NCBI RefSeq assembly: GCF_032854445.1
Contig: NC_088299.1
Location: forward strand, 9,667,608 to 9,731,607
DNA length: 64,000 nt
Reading direction: 5' to 3'
From: Liolophura sinensis
Taxonomy: Eukaryota > Mollusca > Polyplacophora > Chitonida > Chitonidae
This document shows positions 1 to 11,605 of the stretch, in pieces. The translations under genes were made by a program, and so were the position numbers. The notes under the pieces are model-generated. The model saw only the letters and a program-made list of their open reading frames with translations, had not been told where the DNA came from and did no database searches. Each line of letters starts with the position of its first letter. The stretch's first letter is position 1.

Positions 1-301
1 GAGGCCCTTCTCTGTTACAAAGAAAGGACTGTCTTCATTTATAAAATAAACTTCACCAAACATCATTAATGAAATGAGGCTAGGCCTTCAGTCGAGTCAT
101 TGTGGTCTAGCAATGTCTGCTGCAGCTAGCTGAGCTACTTTTTTTTTTACTTTTAGACGGACTTGTCAACAACATAAAGATAGCCCATACCGCCGAGGAG
201 GAAAAAACTACACACTTGGCTGCATTTGCAACCTTTTCTTTAACAGTTCATGGAGACGGGTTTACTCGCGGTTGCTGGACGAAAACACAAAATTTCTAGG
301 A

Positions 302-309
302 TATAAAAG
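302..309 (+). promoter_or_regulatory. TATA box of the candidate main promoter
   Basis: A TATAAAAG octamer followed by GC-richer sequence is a strong match to a core-promoter TATA box. Transcription would start near 330-335. The leader to the ATG at 633 would be about 300 nt and contains one short upstream ORF (572-604, ten codons). The downstream exon ends in a good donor. The promoter assignment is inference from motif and position. Confidence 0.45.
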
Positions 310-632
310 AGGCACTGGCTTGTAAAGCAAGTATTGTGTGTCCTTAGAAAAGTTGGTTCTTGCAAACCTGGTTTTGGTTTATATATAGTGAATATAGACT
401 TGATTGTATAGTGACCTCGCTGACGTGAAAGAGGTCAGCCAGAAATACCAGAGAGCCTTCGGTCCCTGATTTCTGATTGGCTCGCCCACATAGAGCTCTG
501 TCTTCACAACTGTTTACCCTTTAGGTCAACTGTTCATACTTACCGTGAAACGGGCTAAGACTGACTTTGCCATGACAGTCGGCGGATCAACAATTGGCGT
601 GTAATACAGTGAAACGAACTAACTAACTGGCG

Positions 633-692
633 ATGGCGTCCAGAAGGGGGAGTAACACCTTTCCTGGCAAGTCTCAGAACAGTAATGAACAG
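633..692 (+). CDS. Candidate first coding exon of the IP3R-like gene
   Basis: An ATG with purines in the flanking context (cgATGG) opens twenty codons, starting MASRRGSNTF and ending in NEQ, and stops exactly at a CAG|gtaggt donor. The exon ends in phase 0, and the first certain IP3R-like exon (31951) begins in phase 0 with an open frame upstream of its own ATG. A TATA box lies 320 bp upstream. A serine- and basic-rich head of 20 residues ahead of the conserved start would be a modest extension compared with vertebrate IP3Rs. The link spans 31 kb and is inferred only from phase and signals. The exon could instead belong to an unrelated gene, or translation could start at the ATG at 31978. Confidence 0.4.
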
Positions 693-1237
693 GTAGGTGG
701 TTCAATGACAGTGGTCAGTGTTAACAATATTTAAAAAAAAAAGAAAAAAAAACAACAGCGGGTGAATGAAAACGATAAAGTAAGATAACAAAAGAGACGA
801 AAGATGTGATTTTATTTACCTCCATGATATTATAGCAAAGATACGCGTCATCATAGTAAAGCCAGAGTCATATATTTGAAACCCTTTTATTTTTTTTACA
901 AGGATCTTCTGCGACATGAACTTACTTGCCTGTCGTGGATAGCCGTAGTCAGATCCGTACTGCTTCGTAATCGTTCTAAAATGTTCTTATATGCGCCCGA
1001 AAAGTTTTTAAACTGTTTAAAGAGTGTTTTTTTATTCCTAAAATCGTGGTCAATTCGTGGGAATTTAGATTAGTAGTTATTTGTCTGCTTTCCTAAAAAC
1101 ATCGTGGAGACAGACGGGCTTAAATACGACTCTTGCAATGTTGCGACAGCTTTGTAAGCCAGGCATCAACTGGTTGCACAGAGGCATTTAACTGTGACCA
1201 GATTCATTTATTTCGACTCAAACCCGGCGGCATCACT
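693..1237. other. Intronic sequence, AT-rich, no gene seen
   Basis: This stretch follows the donor at 693. It contains A-runs near 733-752 and a 65-codon open frame at 876-1073 that is T-rich, has no splice signals and resembles nothing I know. I see no gene here. Confidence 0.5.
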
Positions 1238-4088
1238 CTTCATCGCACACACACAGTGACATTCATGGTGTGCCTGCTAACACACACGCAGTGACACCCG
1301 TGTTGTATCCGCTATCACACACATAGTGACATTCATGTAGTGTCCGCTATCACACACACAGTGACACTCATGGTGTGCCTGCTACCACACACGCAGTGGC
1401 TTTCATGATGTGCCTTCTACCTCACACGCAGTGACATCCGTGTTGTGTCCGCTATCACAGACATAGTGACATTCATGTAGTGTCCGCTATCACCCACATA
1501 GTGACATTCATGTAGTGTCCGCTATCACAGACACAGTGACATTCATGTAGTGTCCGCTATCACACACATAGTGACATTCATGTAGTGTCCTCTATCACAC
1601 ACATAATGACATTCATGTAGTGTCCGCTGTCACACACATAGTGACATTCATGTAGTGTCCTCTATCACATACAGTGACATCCGTGTTGTGTCCGCTATCA
1701 CCCACATAGTGACATTCATGTAGTGTCCGCTATCACAGACACAGTGACATTCATGTAGTGTCCGCTATCACACACATAGTGACATTCATGTAGTGTCCTC
1801 TATCACACACATAATGACATTCATGTAGTGTCCGCTGTCACACACATAGTGACATTCATGTAGTGTCCTCTATCACATACAGTGACATCCGTGTTGTGTC
1901 CGCTATCACACACATATTGACATTCATGTAGTGTCCGCTATCACACACATAGTGACATTCATGTAGTGTCCTCTATCACACACATAGTGACATTCATGTA
2001 GTGTCCGCTATCACACACATAGTGACATTCATGTAGTGTCCGCTATCACACACATAATGACATTCATGTAGTGTCCGCTATCACACACACAGTGACATTC
2101 ATGTAGTGTCCGCTATCACATACAGTGACATCCGTGTAGTCTCCTCTATCACACACGGGATGACATTCATGTAGTGTCCTCTATCACATACAGTGACATC
2201 CGTGTTGTGTCCGCTATCACACACATATTGACATTCATGTAGTGTCCGCTATCACACACATAGTGACATTCATGTAGTGTCCTCTATCACACACATAGTG
2301 ACATTCATGTTGTGTCCGCTGTCACACATATAGTGACATTTATGTTGTGTCCTGTATCACATAGTGACATTCATGTAGTGTCCTCTATCACAGACATAGT
2401 GACATTCATGTAGTGTCCGCTATCACATACAGTTACATCCATGTTGTGTCCGCTATCACACACATAGTGACATTCATGTAGTCTCCTCTATCACACACAC
2501 AGTGACATTCATGCAGTGTCCGCTATAACACACATTGTGACGTCCATGTTGTGTCCGCTATCACACACTTATTGACATTCATGTAGTGTCCGCTATCACA
2601 CACATAGTGACATTCATGTAGTGTCCTCTATCACACACTTTGTGACATCCATGTAGTGTCCGCTATCACAAAAAAGGTGACATTCATGTTGTGTCCGCTA
2701 TCACACACATAGTGACATTCATGTAGTCTCCTCTATCACACACGGGGTGACATTCATGTAGTGTCCGCTATCACACACACAGTGACATTCATGTAGTGTC
2801 CGCTATCACACACATAGTGACATTCTTGTAGTGTCCGCTATCACATACAGTTACATCCATGTTGTGTCCGCTATCACACACATATTGACATTCATGTAGT
2901 GTCCGCTATCACACACATAGTGACATTCATGTATTGTCCTCTATCACAAGCACAGTGACAACCATGTAGTGTCCGCTATCACATACCGTTACATCCATGT
3001 TGTATCCGCTATCACACACATAGTGACATTCATGTAGTCTCCTCTATCACACACGGGGTGACATTCATGTAGTGTCCGCTATCACACACATATTGACATT
3101 CATGTAGTGTCCGCTATCACACACGGGATGAAATTCTTGTAGTGTCCGCTATCACATTCAGTGACATTTATGTAGTGTCTGCTATCACACACAGTGACAT
3201 CCATGTTGTGTCCTCTATCACACACACAGTGACATCCATGTAGTCTCCTCTATCACACACATAATGACATTCATGTAGTGTCCGCTATCACACATATAGT
3301 GACATTCATGTAGTGTCCTCTATCACACACATAGTGACATTCATGTAGTGTCCGCTATCTCACACAGTGACATTCATGTAGTGTCCGCTATCACATACAG
3401 TGACATCCGTGTAGTCTCCTCTATCACACACGGGATGACATTCTTGTAGTGTCCGCTATCACACACAGTTACATCCATGTTGTGTCCGCTATGACACACG
3501 GGATGACATTCATGTAGTCTCCTCTATCACACACGGGATGACATTCTTGTAGTGTCTGCTATCACACACATAGTGACATTCATGTAGTGTCCGCTATCAC
3601 ACACATAGTGACATTTATGCAGTGCCAGCTATCGCACACATAGTGACATTCATATAGTGTCCGCTGTCAAACACATAGTGACATTCATCTAGTGTCTGCT
3701 ATCACACACATAGTGATATTCATGTAGTGCCAGCTATCACACACATAGTGACATTCATGTAGTAGCTGCTATGACACACAGTGACATTCATGTAGTGTCT
3801 GCTATCACACACACAGTGACATTCATGTAGTGTCCGCTATCACACACATAGTGACATTCATGTAGTAGCTGCTAAGACACACAGTGACATTCATGTAGTG
3901 TCCGCTATCACACACACAGTGACATTCATGTAGTGTCCGCTATCACACACATAGTGACATTCATGTAGTGTCGTCTATCACACACATAGTGACATTTATG
4001 TAGTGTCCGCTATCACACACATAGTGACATTCATGTAGTAGCTGCTATGACACACAGTGACATTCATGTGGTGTCCGCTATCACAGTC
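1238..4088. repeat. Large 35-bp minisatellite, about 80 copies
   Basis: The consensus unit carries the core ctatcacacacatagtgaca followed by ttcatgtagtgtccg, 35 bp in all. Copies vary at a few positions (ctctatc versus cgctatc; tagtgtc versus ttgtgtc; an insertion of ggg near 2155, 2740 and 3055) and a few units are shortened to about 30 bp. A higher-order copy is visible: the variant cacccacatagtgac recurs 208 bp apart (1491 and 1699) with the same following series of variant units. The array is not a multiple of three and has no long open frame. It lies in the putative first intron. Confidence 0.95.
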
Positions 4089-4685
4089 ATTCTTAGGTTA
4101 ATATTGTGTATCACATGTGCTATGAGATTCTTGTTTTGTTGACTATTTCAATCGCATAAAGTTTCATGGAGCGCCTACTTTCAATCTCGTGAAGAGGTTC
4201 GTGTTGTGCTGCTAGCAGTGGCCCCTCTGTATTTCGGTCAGTCGGCTTTGTTGGTTTGCTAAAGTGACGGCAATCATTAACTCATCTGCATTGGGCTGTG
4301 TTCAACTTCACTGAACCACTGACCATTACAGCCTTGGCAAGAAACCTCATCATTAAAGCCACACACGCCAACACTCGGAGAACGTGTTGCGGAATGAATA
4401 TACAGGTAACGCTAATGAACTGACCACGCAAAGATTAATGCCGATTTTCCCTTGGCATTTCGCTGTTGGGAGTAAATATTCCCAAATATACCAAAATGTA
4501 CGAGGTTCGTTACAAGGAATGTGGGAAACTTGGCGCCAAATCCTTTCGGCATGTCAACATTGTCGTGTGCTCATGAAAACAAAATGTGTTCCAGCTGGCT
4601 TATGCGTATCGTAACTATAGTCTTCAGCAATCTGAAGTCATTCTGTATACAATTCCGACAGTAATTTTCTATATACGCTTGAACA
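4089..4685. other. Unique intronic DNA, no gene seen
   Basis: Non-repetitive sequence between the minisatellite and a TIR element. The only open frame of note (4384-4614, 76 codons) lacks splice signals or recognisable protein features, so I do not call it. Confidence 0.4.
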
Positions 4686-5701
4686 CATCATAGAAAGTGA
4701 AACAAAAACAGCGAGGGCAGTGTGATAAATGACAAATGGTGACACGTAACCGGTGAAATCTGGCCTCTTGTCAGTTTACTTAAGGTTTCATCCTAACTGT
4801 TAGTATAAATGCTTTAAAAGTACCAACTTATACGTCCCCAGAGAATGACAAATTGCATTACATGCGCTTGACTTCAAAGAGGAGAGGGAAATCAGCGAAA
4901 ATCAACACTGAGAAAATATTAATTACATTTCATAATTTGGGGCATGCAAATATGCCTGGACTGATTTGTAACCGGATGAAGCCTGTATCCCGGGAGAGAT
5001 AAGTCATTATTGGGTTAGTACCCATGCGTGGTCCTTGTGCCGTGATAGGAGCCTGCTTGGTTAAATGCCCTGCTCCCCAGGGTCATCGGCCGTGATTGTT
5101 ATTAACACTCTTTTATCTTGTCCGTGAGTGATTGCCGATCAGTAGTAGGTTACAATTCGTTATGGCCGCGGTAGGTGACGTGATCGTACAGTTAGCTTTT
5201 TATTGATCCACATGCTTACTGAATTTAATGGAGCCTACATTCCTAGAAGTAATGTTAATTAACCTCAGCATAATATCATGGTTTCTAAGTGATGCTAGAA
5301 TAGATTCTATTATTACAAAATATTTATTTATTTGATTGGTGTTTTACGCCGTACTCAAGAATGTTTCACTTATATTACGGCGGATAGCATTAGGGTGGGA
5401 GGAAACCGAATAGAGCCCGGGGGAAACCCACGATCATCAGTGTTACAAAATATCCTGTTGTTTGTATAACACATTAATCCGTTACACCAACAAAAGTGTT
5501 CTGTTGAAATAAAAGAACAAGTCTGTCACATAGCTAGGGATGCTATGGAGCGTTCATTTGGTGTTTAGAGTTTACATGAACAGTTAGAATAAAATCTTAA
5601 AAGAAGTAAATTGACAGGAAGCCGAATTTCATCGGTTACATGCGATAATTTGCCTGTTATCACACTTTCGTCGCTGATCTGTTTTCACTCTTTAATCTGT
5701 A
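4686..5701. mobile_element. Non-autonomous TIR element, copy 1
   Basis: The left arm (about 4686-4815) and right arm (about 5571-5701) are inverted copies of one another: both contain the core cagtgtgata, then cgtaaccggtgaaat or its near match, then cttgtcagtttactt, then taactgtt. The same arms recur at 18583, 19305, 20085, 35851 and 38460. The interior is about 750 bp, encodes nothing recognisable, and hosts a SINE fragment at 5322-5440. I infer a non-autonomous DNA transposon with TIRs of about 130 bp. No clear target-site duplication was seen. Confidence 0.6.
5322..5440 (-). mobile_element. SINE family 1, 5'-truncated copy
   Basis: The minus-strand 3' half of the SINE described at 8055. 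It begins (on plus) with a TTTA-rich tail, then gattggtgttttacgccg and the caagaatgtttcactt segment, ending around gaaacccacgatcatc. It sits inside TIR element copy 1. Confidence 0.85.
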
Positions 5702-5740
5702 GTCTTTTATTATGTTTATCTCAAAAAGTATTAGGTGTGT

Positions 5741-5868
5741 CACGTGCCATTTGTCACGTGTATTACATATGTTCATGATAAATCACATGATACACGTGTG
5801 TAAGAAAAATAAATTGTCATGTGTCACGTGTATTGTATATGTTTGTGATAAATCGCATGATACACGTG
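5741..5868. repeat. Duplicated CACGTG-rich inverted unit
   Basis: A 46-bp unit occurs at 5753-5798 and again at 5823-5868. Each unit starts with gtcacgtgta and ends with tacacgtg, so each can fold as a hairpin. With one more upstream there are five CACGTG hexamers (5741, 5755, 5793, 5825, 5863). CACGTG is the canonical E-box bound by bHLH-ZIP factors. Whether this is an enhancer or an eroded repeat cannot be decided here. Confidence 0.7.
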
Positions 5869-7480
5869 CCTAGTGCATTTTGGGTACTCTATGTATCTAT
5901 CATACTGTAGCTTGCGTAAAACTGGGCTTTAAGGGGCTAATTGTCTCCATACGTGCATGGCTTACCCAGGTGTTAATCCAGAAGACAAACGGTTAACAGA
6001 AATTCCAAAGAAGCCAGTTTATTTTGTATGTCCTGAAGCCGGAATAGCGTTCCGAATATTATCAACACAGTAACCTCCCCTTATCCAGAGATTGGCTGTT
6101 GACTGGATCGAAATTTTCAGCCGAATGACTGGCTGGACTTGTATAGGCCTACGGTGCAAATAGATAAGATATTTAAGCGTTCCATGTTCTGTTCATGACA
6201 CTGATGAATTGCTAAGGCTTAATCACTAAATGCACAGGATATTATAGAGCTAGGATGCTTAAATGGCATTTGAAATAAGCCTGTTATTTTTATACCTGTG
6301 TGCCTGACGAACGGATATTAATATGTTTTGTGGGTGTATTATAGGTGGTGTATTGTACCCCGTTACCCTACTGGCTTGTACCGAACAGTAATCGCCACGG
6401 TCAGCTTTGAGTAAATCGATTGCGGATCAATGTTTATTGATATGTTGAAAATGAAACAGAAAAATAAATTAATTGTCAACTATTATGAGCAAGCAAATCG
6501 ATCGCTGTAGGGCTTTGGCGTTAAGCACCATACACGGCCCGTCAGCATTAATGGAACAGTTCTGTCAAGGGCATTTGTAACAGTTTGCTTTAGATCTCCT
6601 ATGTTTTTTCAAGCTAGAGGCGGACGTCAAAGCGGATGCTCTAACCCCGAAAAAGGATGTTCCACTAGATTTACAGCGAGAAATGTAATATTAGGGGACA
6701 AGGGGATAAAGAACGAAAGTGAAAAAACGTCACATTTAACGCCTGCTCTTTAGGTCCAGAATCATTCCAAATCTTGTCATGCTTCATTTTCGAGCCGTGG
6801 CTTACTCACAAAAGAGGTTGGGAGAAGAAATGATGAACGACAGACACATGCTGGAATTCTATAGCAGTAGTGCTGTACGGCGTCAGCGCTATATAGTCTT
6901 GCCGTAACATGAGCGTTGGCGCGAGCTAATGCGACTCCAATCGAAGGTCAATGGAATGTCATTGAGCTGAGTACAGAGTCGTGTTGTGTTGCCTCATGTC
7001 TTGTGTGTTTATTAATGACGCTCAGACTAAAGTAGAATTCAAGAACTATACATCCGTGGCAGACGCAGTGTCCAGAATGCAATGCGATGTAAATCCGCGT
7101 TTCGCTGTCCTAACGTATTTCTGTACAGTTTTAATATCCCATGGCCTCGCCCCCCAGGTTGCATCTGTTCCCAGTGCTAGTGGTTAACAGAGCAAACACT
7201 GTTCAGCAGAACTGCCAAACTCCCGCGGGACACCATCGTTCTCTAGAATTCTGTTCCAGGTATTTTCTCTTCTTCAAACATCACGTCCGCGGAACTATTA
7301 TGTTATTAATGCCAGTAGCGCCATCGTAGTCGGACGTTAGCTTGTCGTCTGATGCGGCAGTGATTTTCGTGGTGACCAATCACACGTCAGGACACATTTT
7401 AATGGAATTGGACCATCAGAGAATGGAATAAGGTCGTAAACAACGCATGTGCGTCAGAATAAAATCCCCGCGCGGTTCAC
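5869..7480. other. Unique DNA, no gene supported
   Basis: Several short open frames lie here (6981-7187, 7141-7329), overlapping one another in different frames and lacking convincing splice signals or protein motifs. Nothing else was recognised. Confidence 0.4.
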
Positions 7481-7483
7481 GTG

Positions 7484-7490
7484 TATATAT
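7484..7490 (+). promoter_or_regulatory. TATA-like element beside an E-box
   Basis: CACGTG at 7479-7484 runs directly into TATATAT. It precedes the candidate alternative first exon at 7818 by about 330 bp. Such motifs are frequent in AT-rich DNA, so this is a weak call that depends on the exon being real. Confidence 0.2.
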
Positions 7491-7817
7491 GGCGACAAGC
7501 GGTGAGAGCAACTTTATTACCATTTCAAAAGGAATATGGTGTAGTATGTTTCTCTTGAATTGTGAAGGTCAGTATGGATGACTGTCCTTTGGAGGGAGCA
7601 TAAATCCGGAAGTCTTTGGAAATGGCCTTCATTTTCAACAATTGTTGTAACGATGGCCCAGTCTAGTGCTGACTATTGGAAAAGATCTCCCAATACATCT
7701 GGACTTAATCTGTGCAATGGTGGATGGGCACGGATTACTTCACATATCTAGTTGAAACTTTCTTCTGTTTCCGATCGCCATTGTTTTTTCGTGAAGCTTG
7801 TTGATTAAAAAATTGAG

Positions 7818-7952
7818 ATGACCCGGAAGCGGAAACAGCGCAGGTCACAGCGTGACAGAGGTGTTTCAAAGCTGAAGAGCCGTCTATTGGCGCCACTGAC
7901 CAATCCGTTACGAGCATTCAGCAAAGTGTTTAAAAAACGAGTTCCAAATCTG
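7818..7952 (+). CDS. Candidate alternative first exon with a very basic peptide
   Basis: An in-frame TAA lies 12 nt upstream of the ATG. Forty-five codons follow, strongly basic (beginning MTRKRKQRRSQRDRG and ending KVFKKRVPNL), up to a good donor, CTG|gtgagt. The exon ends in phase 0, so it could splice directly to 31951 and give an IP3R-like protein with an Arg/Lys-rich head. It could equally be a chance ORF, since the frame stays open for 24 more codons past the donor. No known domain is recognised. Confidence 0.25.
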
Positions 7953-8041
7953 GTGAGTAATGAACCGAAGCAAAACGAAAGAGATCATGCGCAGGAAAAT
8001 TATATATTATATTTGAGTTTGCAATGAGAAATGTCTATATT

Positions 8042-8339
8042 TGTTATGAAGAGCGGGGCCCCCGTGGCTCAGTCGGTTAGCGCGCTAGCGCAGCGTAATG
8101 ACCCAGGAGCCTCTCACCAATGTGGTCGCTGTGAGTTCAAGTCCAGCTCATGCTGGCTTCCTCTCCGGCCGTAAGTGGGAAGGTCTGCCAGCAACCTGCG
8201 GATGGTCGTGAGTTTCCCCCGGGCTGTGCCCGGTTTCCACCCACCATAATGCTGGCCGCCGTCGTATAAGTGAAATATTCTTGAGTATGGCGTAAAACAC
8301 CAATCAAATAAATAAATATAAATAAATGTTATGAAGAGC
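8042..8339 (+). mobile_element. SINE family 1, full-length, with target-site duplication
   Basis: The 5' head is tRNA-like: an A-box-like tggctcagtcggttag at about 8064 and a B-box-like gtgagttcaagtcc at about 8131, separated by a longer spacer than in a real tRNA. A conserved body follows (ctccggccgt, ccataatgctggccgccg, aaatattcttgagta, gcgtaaaacaccaa), then an AAATAAATA tail. The 13-bp sequence tgttatgaagagc flanks the element on both sides (8042-8054 and 8327-8339), a perfect target-site duplication. The element itself is 8055-8326. This is the best-preserved copy in the window and so probably a fairly recent RNA-polymerase-III-derived insertion. Confidence 0.93.
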
Positions 8340-11300
8340 ATTATGAAATTAATTCGGATAGTTATAGTATATGATGACTCAGGAAACTATTTGAGGAACT
8401 GGGATCCAGAGTTTTATTTGACTTTTTTATTTTGTTTGTCAGTAAATAAATTAATACTGTGAATTTCAAAACGGTTATGTCCTTGTATGTCTTGAAAGCG
8501 CGAATATATTGTGAAAACAGTTCTGGTTTGTTTCATAGACTTTGCTAAAACGGTCATTTTTATTCGTTAAATTAATTATCAAGTACTGGGCCCTTGGCGA
8601 TCAGCGCTGAATGATTAAAGCAACGAAACAGAACTGGTTGGCCCGGTATCAGTATGTAATGTGACTGGGTGGGGTGTCGTGTCTAGTGTCTTCGGCATGA
8701 TACTTCAGTGACGGCAGCACTTTGGCGGCTTGGACTCTTCCTGTCACAAGAAAACACAGTATATGTACACACACCTAATGACTCCTCGTCGTCATACTGA
8801 CTGAAGAAATACGGTGTGAAAACCCCACTACACATACATATATCTAGGCCTACACATGTAGATTGACAGGAAATTGCAGTTATCTACCGCACACTTACGT
8901 GACGACTCTGAATTCATTACTCGAAGCTTTACAGGACATATCCGGCACAACTGTGTGTAAAAGAGTTCCGTGTAGTCTTTATGTGGTAGAGTATATACCG
9001 GTCAAGAACATACATTGTATCCTCCCAGTCATCTAATCCAACCCACAACTGACACCGTTGTGATTTAATGTAACTGATAATGAACTGTCAGTAAAATGTC
9101 TGACAAAAACAGACTAACCTCACGAGACAGTATGTCTTATGCAAACGGTGTTATATTTCGATATAGTCTATCAGACTGTGGTTTTCATGTCAAATGAAAT
9201 GCCAGGAATTTCCCATGTGTAGAATCAGAGTTGCGGAGACATCTGGACCTACACAATAACAAACCAACACGACAACCTCACGAGACAGTCTGATTTATAC
9301 AAACAGTGAAATATTTCAAAGTCTTTATTTATCATATAATGAAAATACAGCATGGGGAGTAAACTATTTCTGTAAAGGCTTCAATAGCAGCAACTTACCC
9401 CCCCCCCCCCCCCCACCCGCCACACACACACTTAAGCACAACACACTCAAGCACCACGCCTTGGGCAAAATTTGGGTATTAGGCATCACATTGTGGCTTT
9501 CTGGTTAGATACAGAGTCAAACGCCTTCCGAAGCGTGGCATAAGAATCACTGTGACATTTGAACCTACATGATGCCAAAATAGGATATCCCAAATCTCTT
9601 AAACCCAAATCAGACACCCTCACTCATATACACAGTGTAATGTTTGGAAATACACCCGACTATGGCTTTCTGGTTGGATATAATGCCAAGAATATTCCGA
9701 AGTGTAGAATAAGAATTATATAGAGTGGCATTTGAACCTGCAAGGCACACAATATTGCATCGTGATGCACTAACCAAAATGGCGAAAACAACATTAAGCC
9801 ACTACAAAGTGATAGGCCTACTGATTGTACAACGTGATTACATTCTAACGATTTTAGTGAAGTGAGTAGCAATGTGACGATGTAGGTATATAGTAGGATC
9901 GGATCGTTTAGTCATTCATGGTGCTGATGTTCCCCTCTTTCCCGTTACATGAATAGCTAAGATTTTAAATTAGGACAATCCGTACTCGAAAAAGAAAATC
10001 AATCTCAACACTCAGAATTTCACTGCTGCTTTTACAAAAATCGTGTATAACATTGATAGTGATGAGGAAATCCCTCCGGAGATACCTACAGAGTTTGTCA
10101 TCTTGTATTATCTATGAATTTGGCACGCCAATTTTATATAAATATGTGTCACATAACGGAATGTGTCACATTCACGGCTTTTGTGTACCGCAGTAGTTTT
10201 GTCAGCCTAGTGCTGATACAGTTCCGTTTGTCTTCAAACAAGTTATTCCCCTTTGCATGTTTGTGTCAGACTGATGTACAAGATGCTGTCCCTTACATAG
10301 CTGAGTGAGAAAATCTTTGAGTCAGTGATTTTCGATATTGAGAGTATCCAAAGTCAAATAAATTTGAATGAATGACGCCATTTCTGCAATATTGAAACCA
10401 TATCGTGGCGATCAAAAGTTATCGATGATGACGGAAAGACGCAAGGACTGTTTTATAGGCGTTTAAATTTAATAAGTATTCATGTCGTATGTCATGGAAT
10501 AATTTGTAAGTTGTCGCTTAAAGAAAGAACATAAAGTATCCCACATATAAAGATCATAGCATAACTTTTTGTGTATTTATTTATTTAGTTATTTAGTTTA
10601 TTTGTTACAGAAGTAATATTGCAATCGAAAGAAAACAAAATCGTGCAGATTGAGAAAATTTGAAAGAGCCGCCATGTTATCAATTTCAGTCTATCAGGGA
10701 CGTGTTATAGATATAACCTGAGACGGCAGCCACTTCCGCAGACGTCTTATGTCTTGTTTTGCTTGATAATCACACATGCGTGAGGTTCGAATGACGCGAC
10801 ATTGTGCTTCCGGTTGCTTTCAAATGGCACATCCCTTGACCTCGTAAGAATTCTGGATTAAAATATGATTTATCGAGTTACCAAGCACCTCAGAAAAAAA
10901 GATTGTTGCCTCTGTTCCCTTTCTTCTTCCTAAGTGACTAAAGTTATAATACTGTTAGATGTCTTCTGTTTTAAGCAGTATATTTATTTCAGTTGCCCTT
11001 TGATGGCATGCGTACTTGTCCATACTTCCTACGATGAGATTTTACTTAGCCCTGTCGATATAAGAAAGAAACATACAGTTCTCTGCCTATTAAGGGCGAA
11101 AAGATGGATAGCAATACGAAATCATTCTTCCAAATCAACGGTTTTCAGCTTTAAAAGGATTGCCTTAAGCGCGAGGTCAGGCATGAAGCTAAATCGCCCT
11201 GGGCTGAAAGTCAGGTGATCTATTAACTGTATATAGTGTCTTTCAAGATTGAATACATGTTACTGAGAAAACATGGGGAAATTCATGGTCGACTTCTTCT

Positions 11301-11449
11301 CATTCGTCAAAATTATAGTATTATGTACGCACCTGAGATGCCCCCCTCCCCCTCCGGTGTGGCCTTGGTGACACTAAGCGGTCAACGAAGCTCGTTTGAA
11401 GGTTTATGCAGTCTAATGTTCGGTAACGCCCATTTGCCTTCCACCCATA
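8340..11449. other. Unique DNA with a poly-C run, no gene seen
   Basis: About 3.1 kb without supported genes. A poly-C run of about 17 bases lies at 9398-9414. Segments near 9110-9320 and 9500-9720 contain loosely repeated phrases (cacgagacagt; agaatcacagtgacatttgaacct-like), suggesting old duplicated repeats. Open frames at 9660-9872, 10114-10308 and 10934-11218 have no recognisable features. Confidence 0.4.
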
Positions 11450-11605
11450 TGGTGTGTATGTCTGTGCGTCATTTACACGTGGGAAAGTACGTCATTAACA
11501 TACCAAATATCGGTAACACTCCGGTTTCCTCCATTCATAAAATTGACAGTCATGTTATAAGTGAAGCATTCTTTAAAACGGTGTTAAACATCAATTAAAT
11601 AGATA
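11450..11605 (+). mobile_element. Highly diverged SINE family 1 copy
   Basis: The order cgtgggaaagtacgtc, ccggtttcctcc, ttataagtgaag, cattctttaaaacggtgtta and catcaattaaata parallels the family 1 body and tail in sequence and spacing but with many substitutions. It accounts for the 3' part of a 120-codon open frame starting at 11236, which I therefore do not call as a gene. Confidence 0.55.

Noticed and set aside
1238-4088. CRISPR array
   Set aside because: The units are direct tandem copies without unique spacers, in eukaryotic intron-containing DNA.
8055-8150. A genuine tRNA gene
   Set aside because: A-box- and B-box-like sequences are present but too far apart. No cloverleaf can be drawn, and the segment is the head of a repeated SINE with a TSD.
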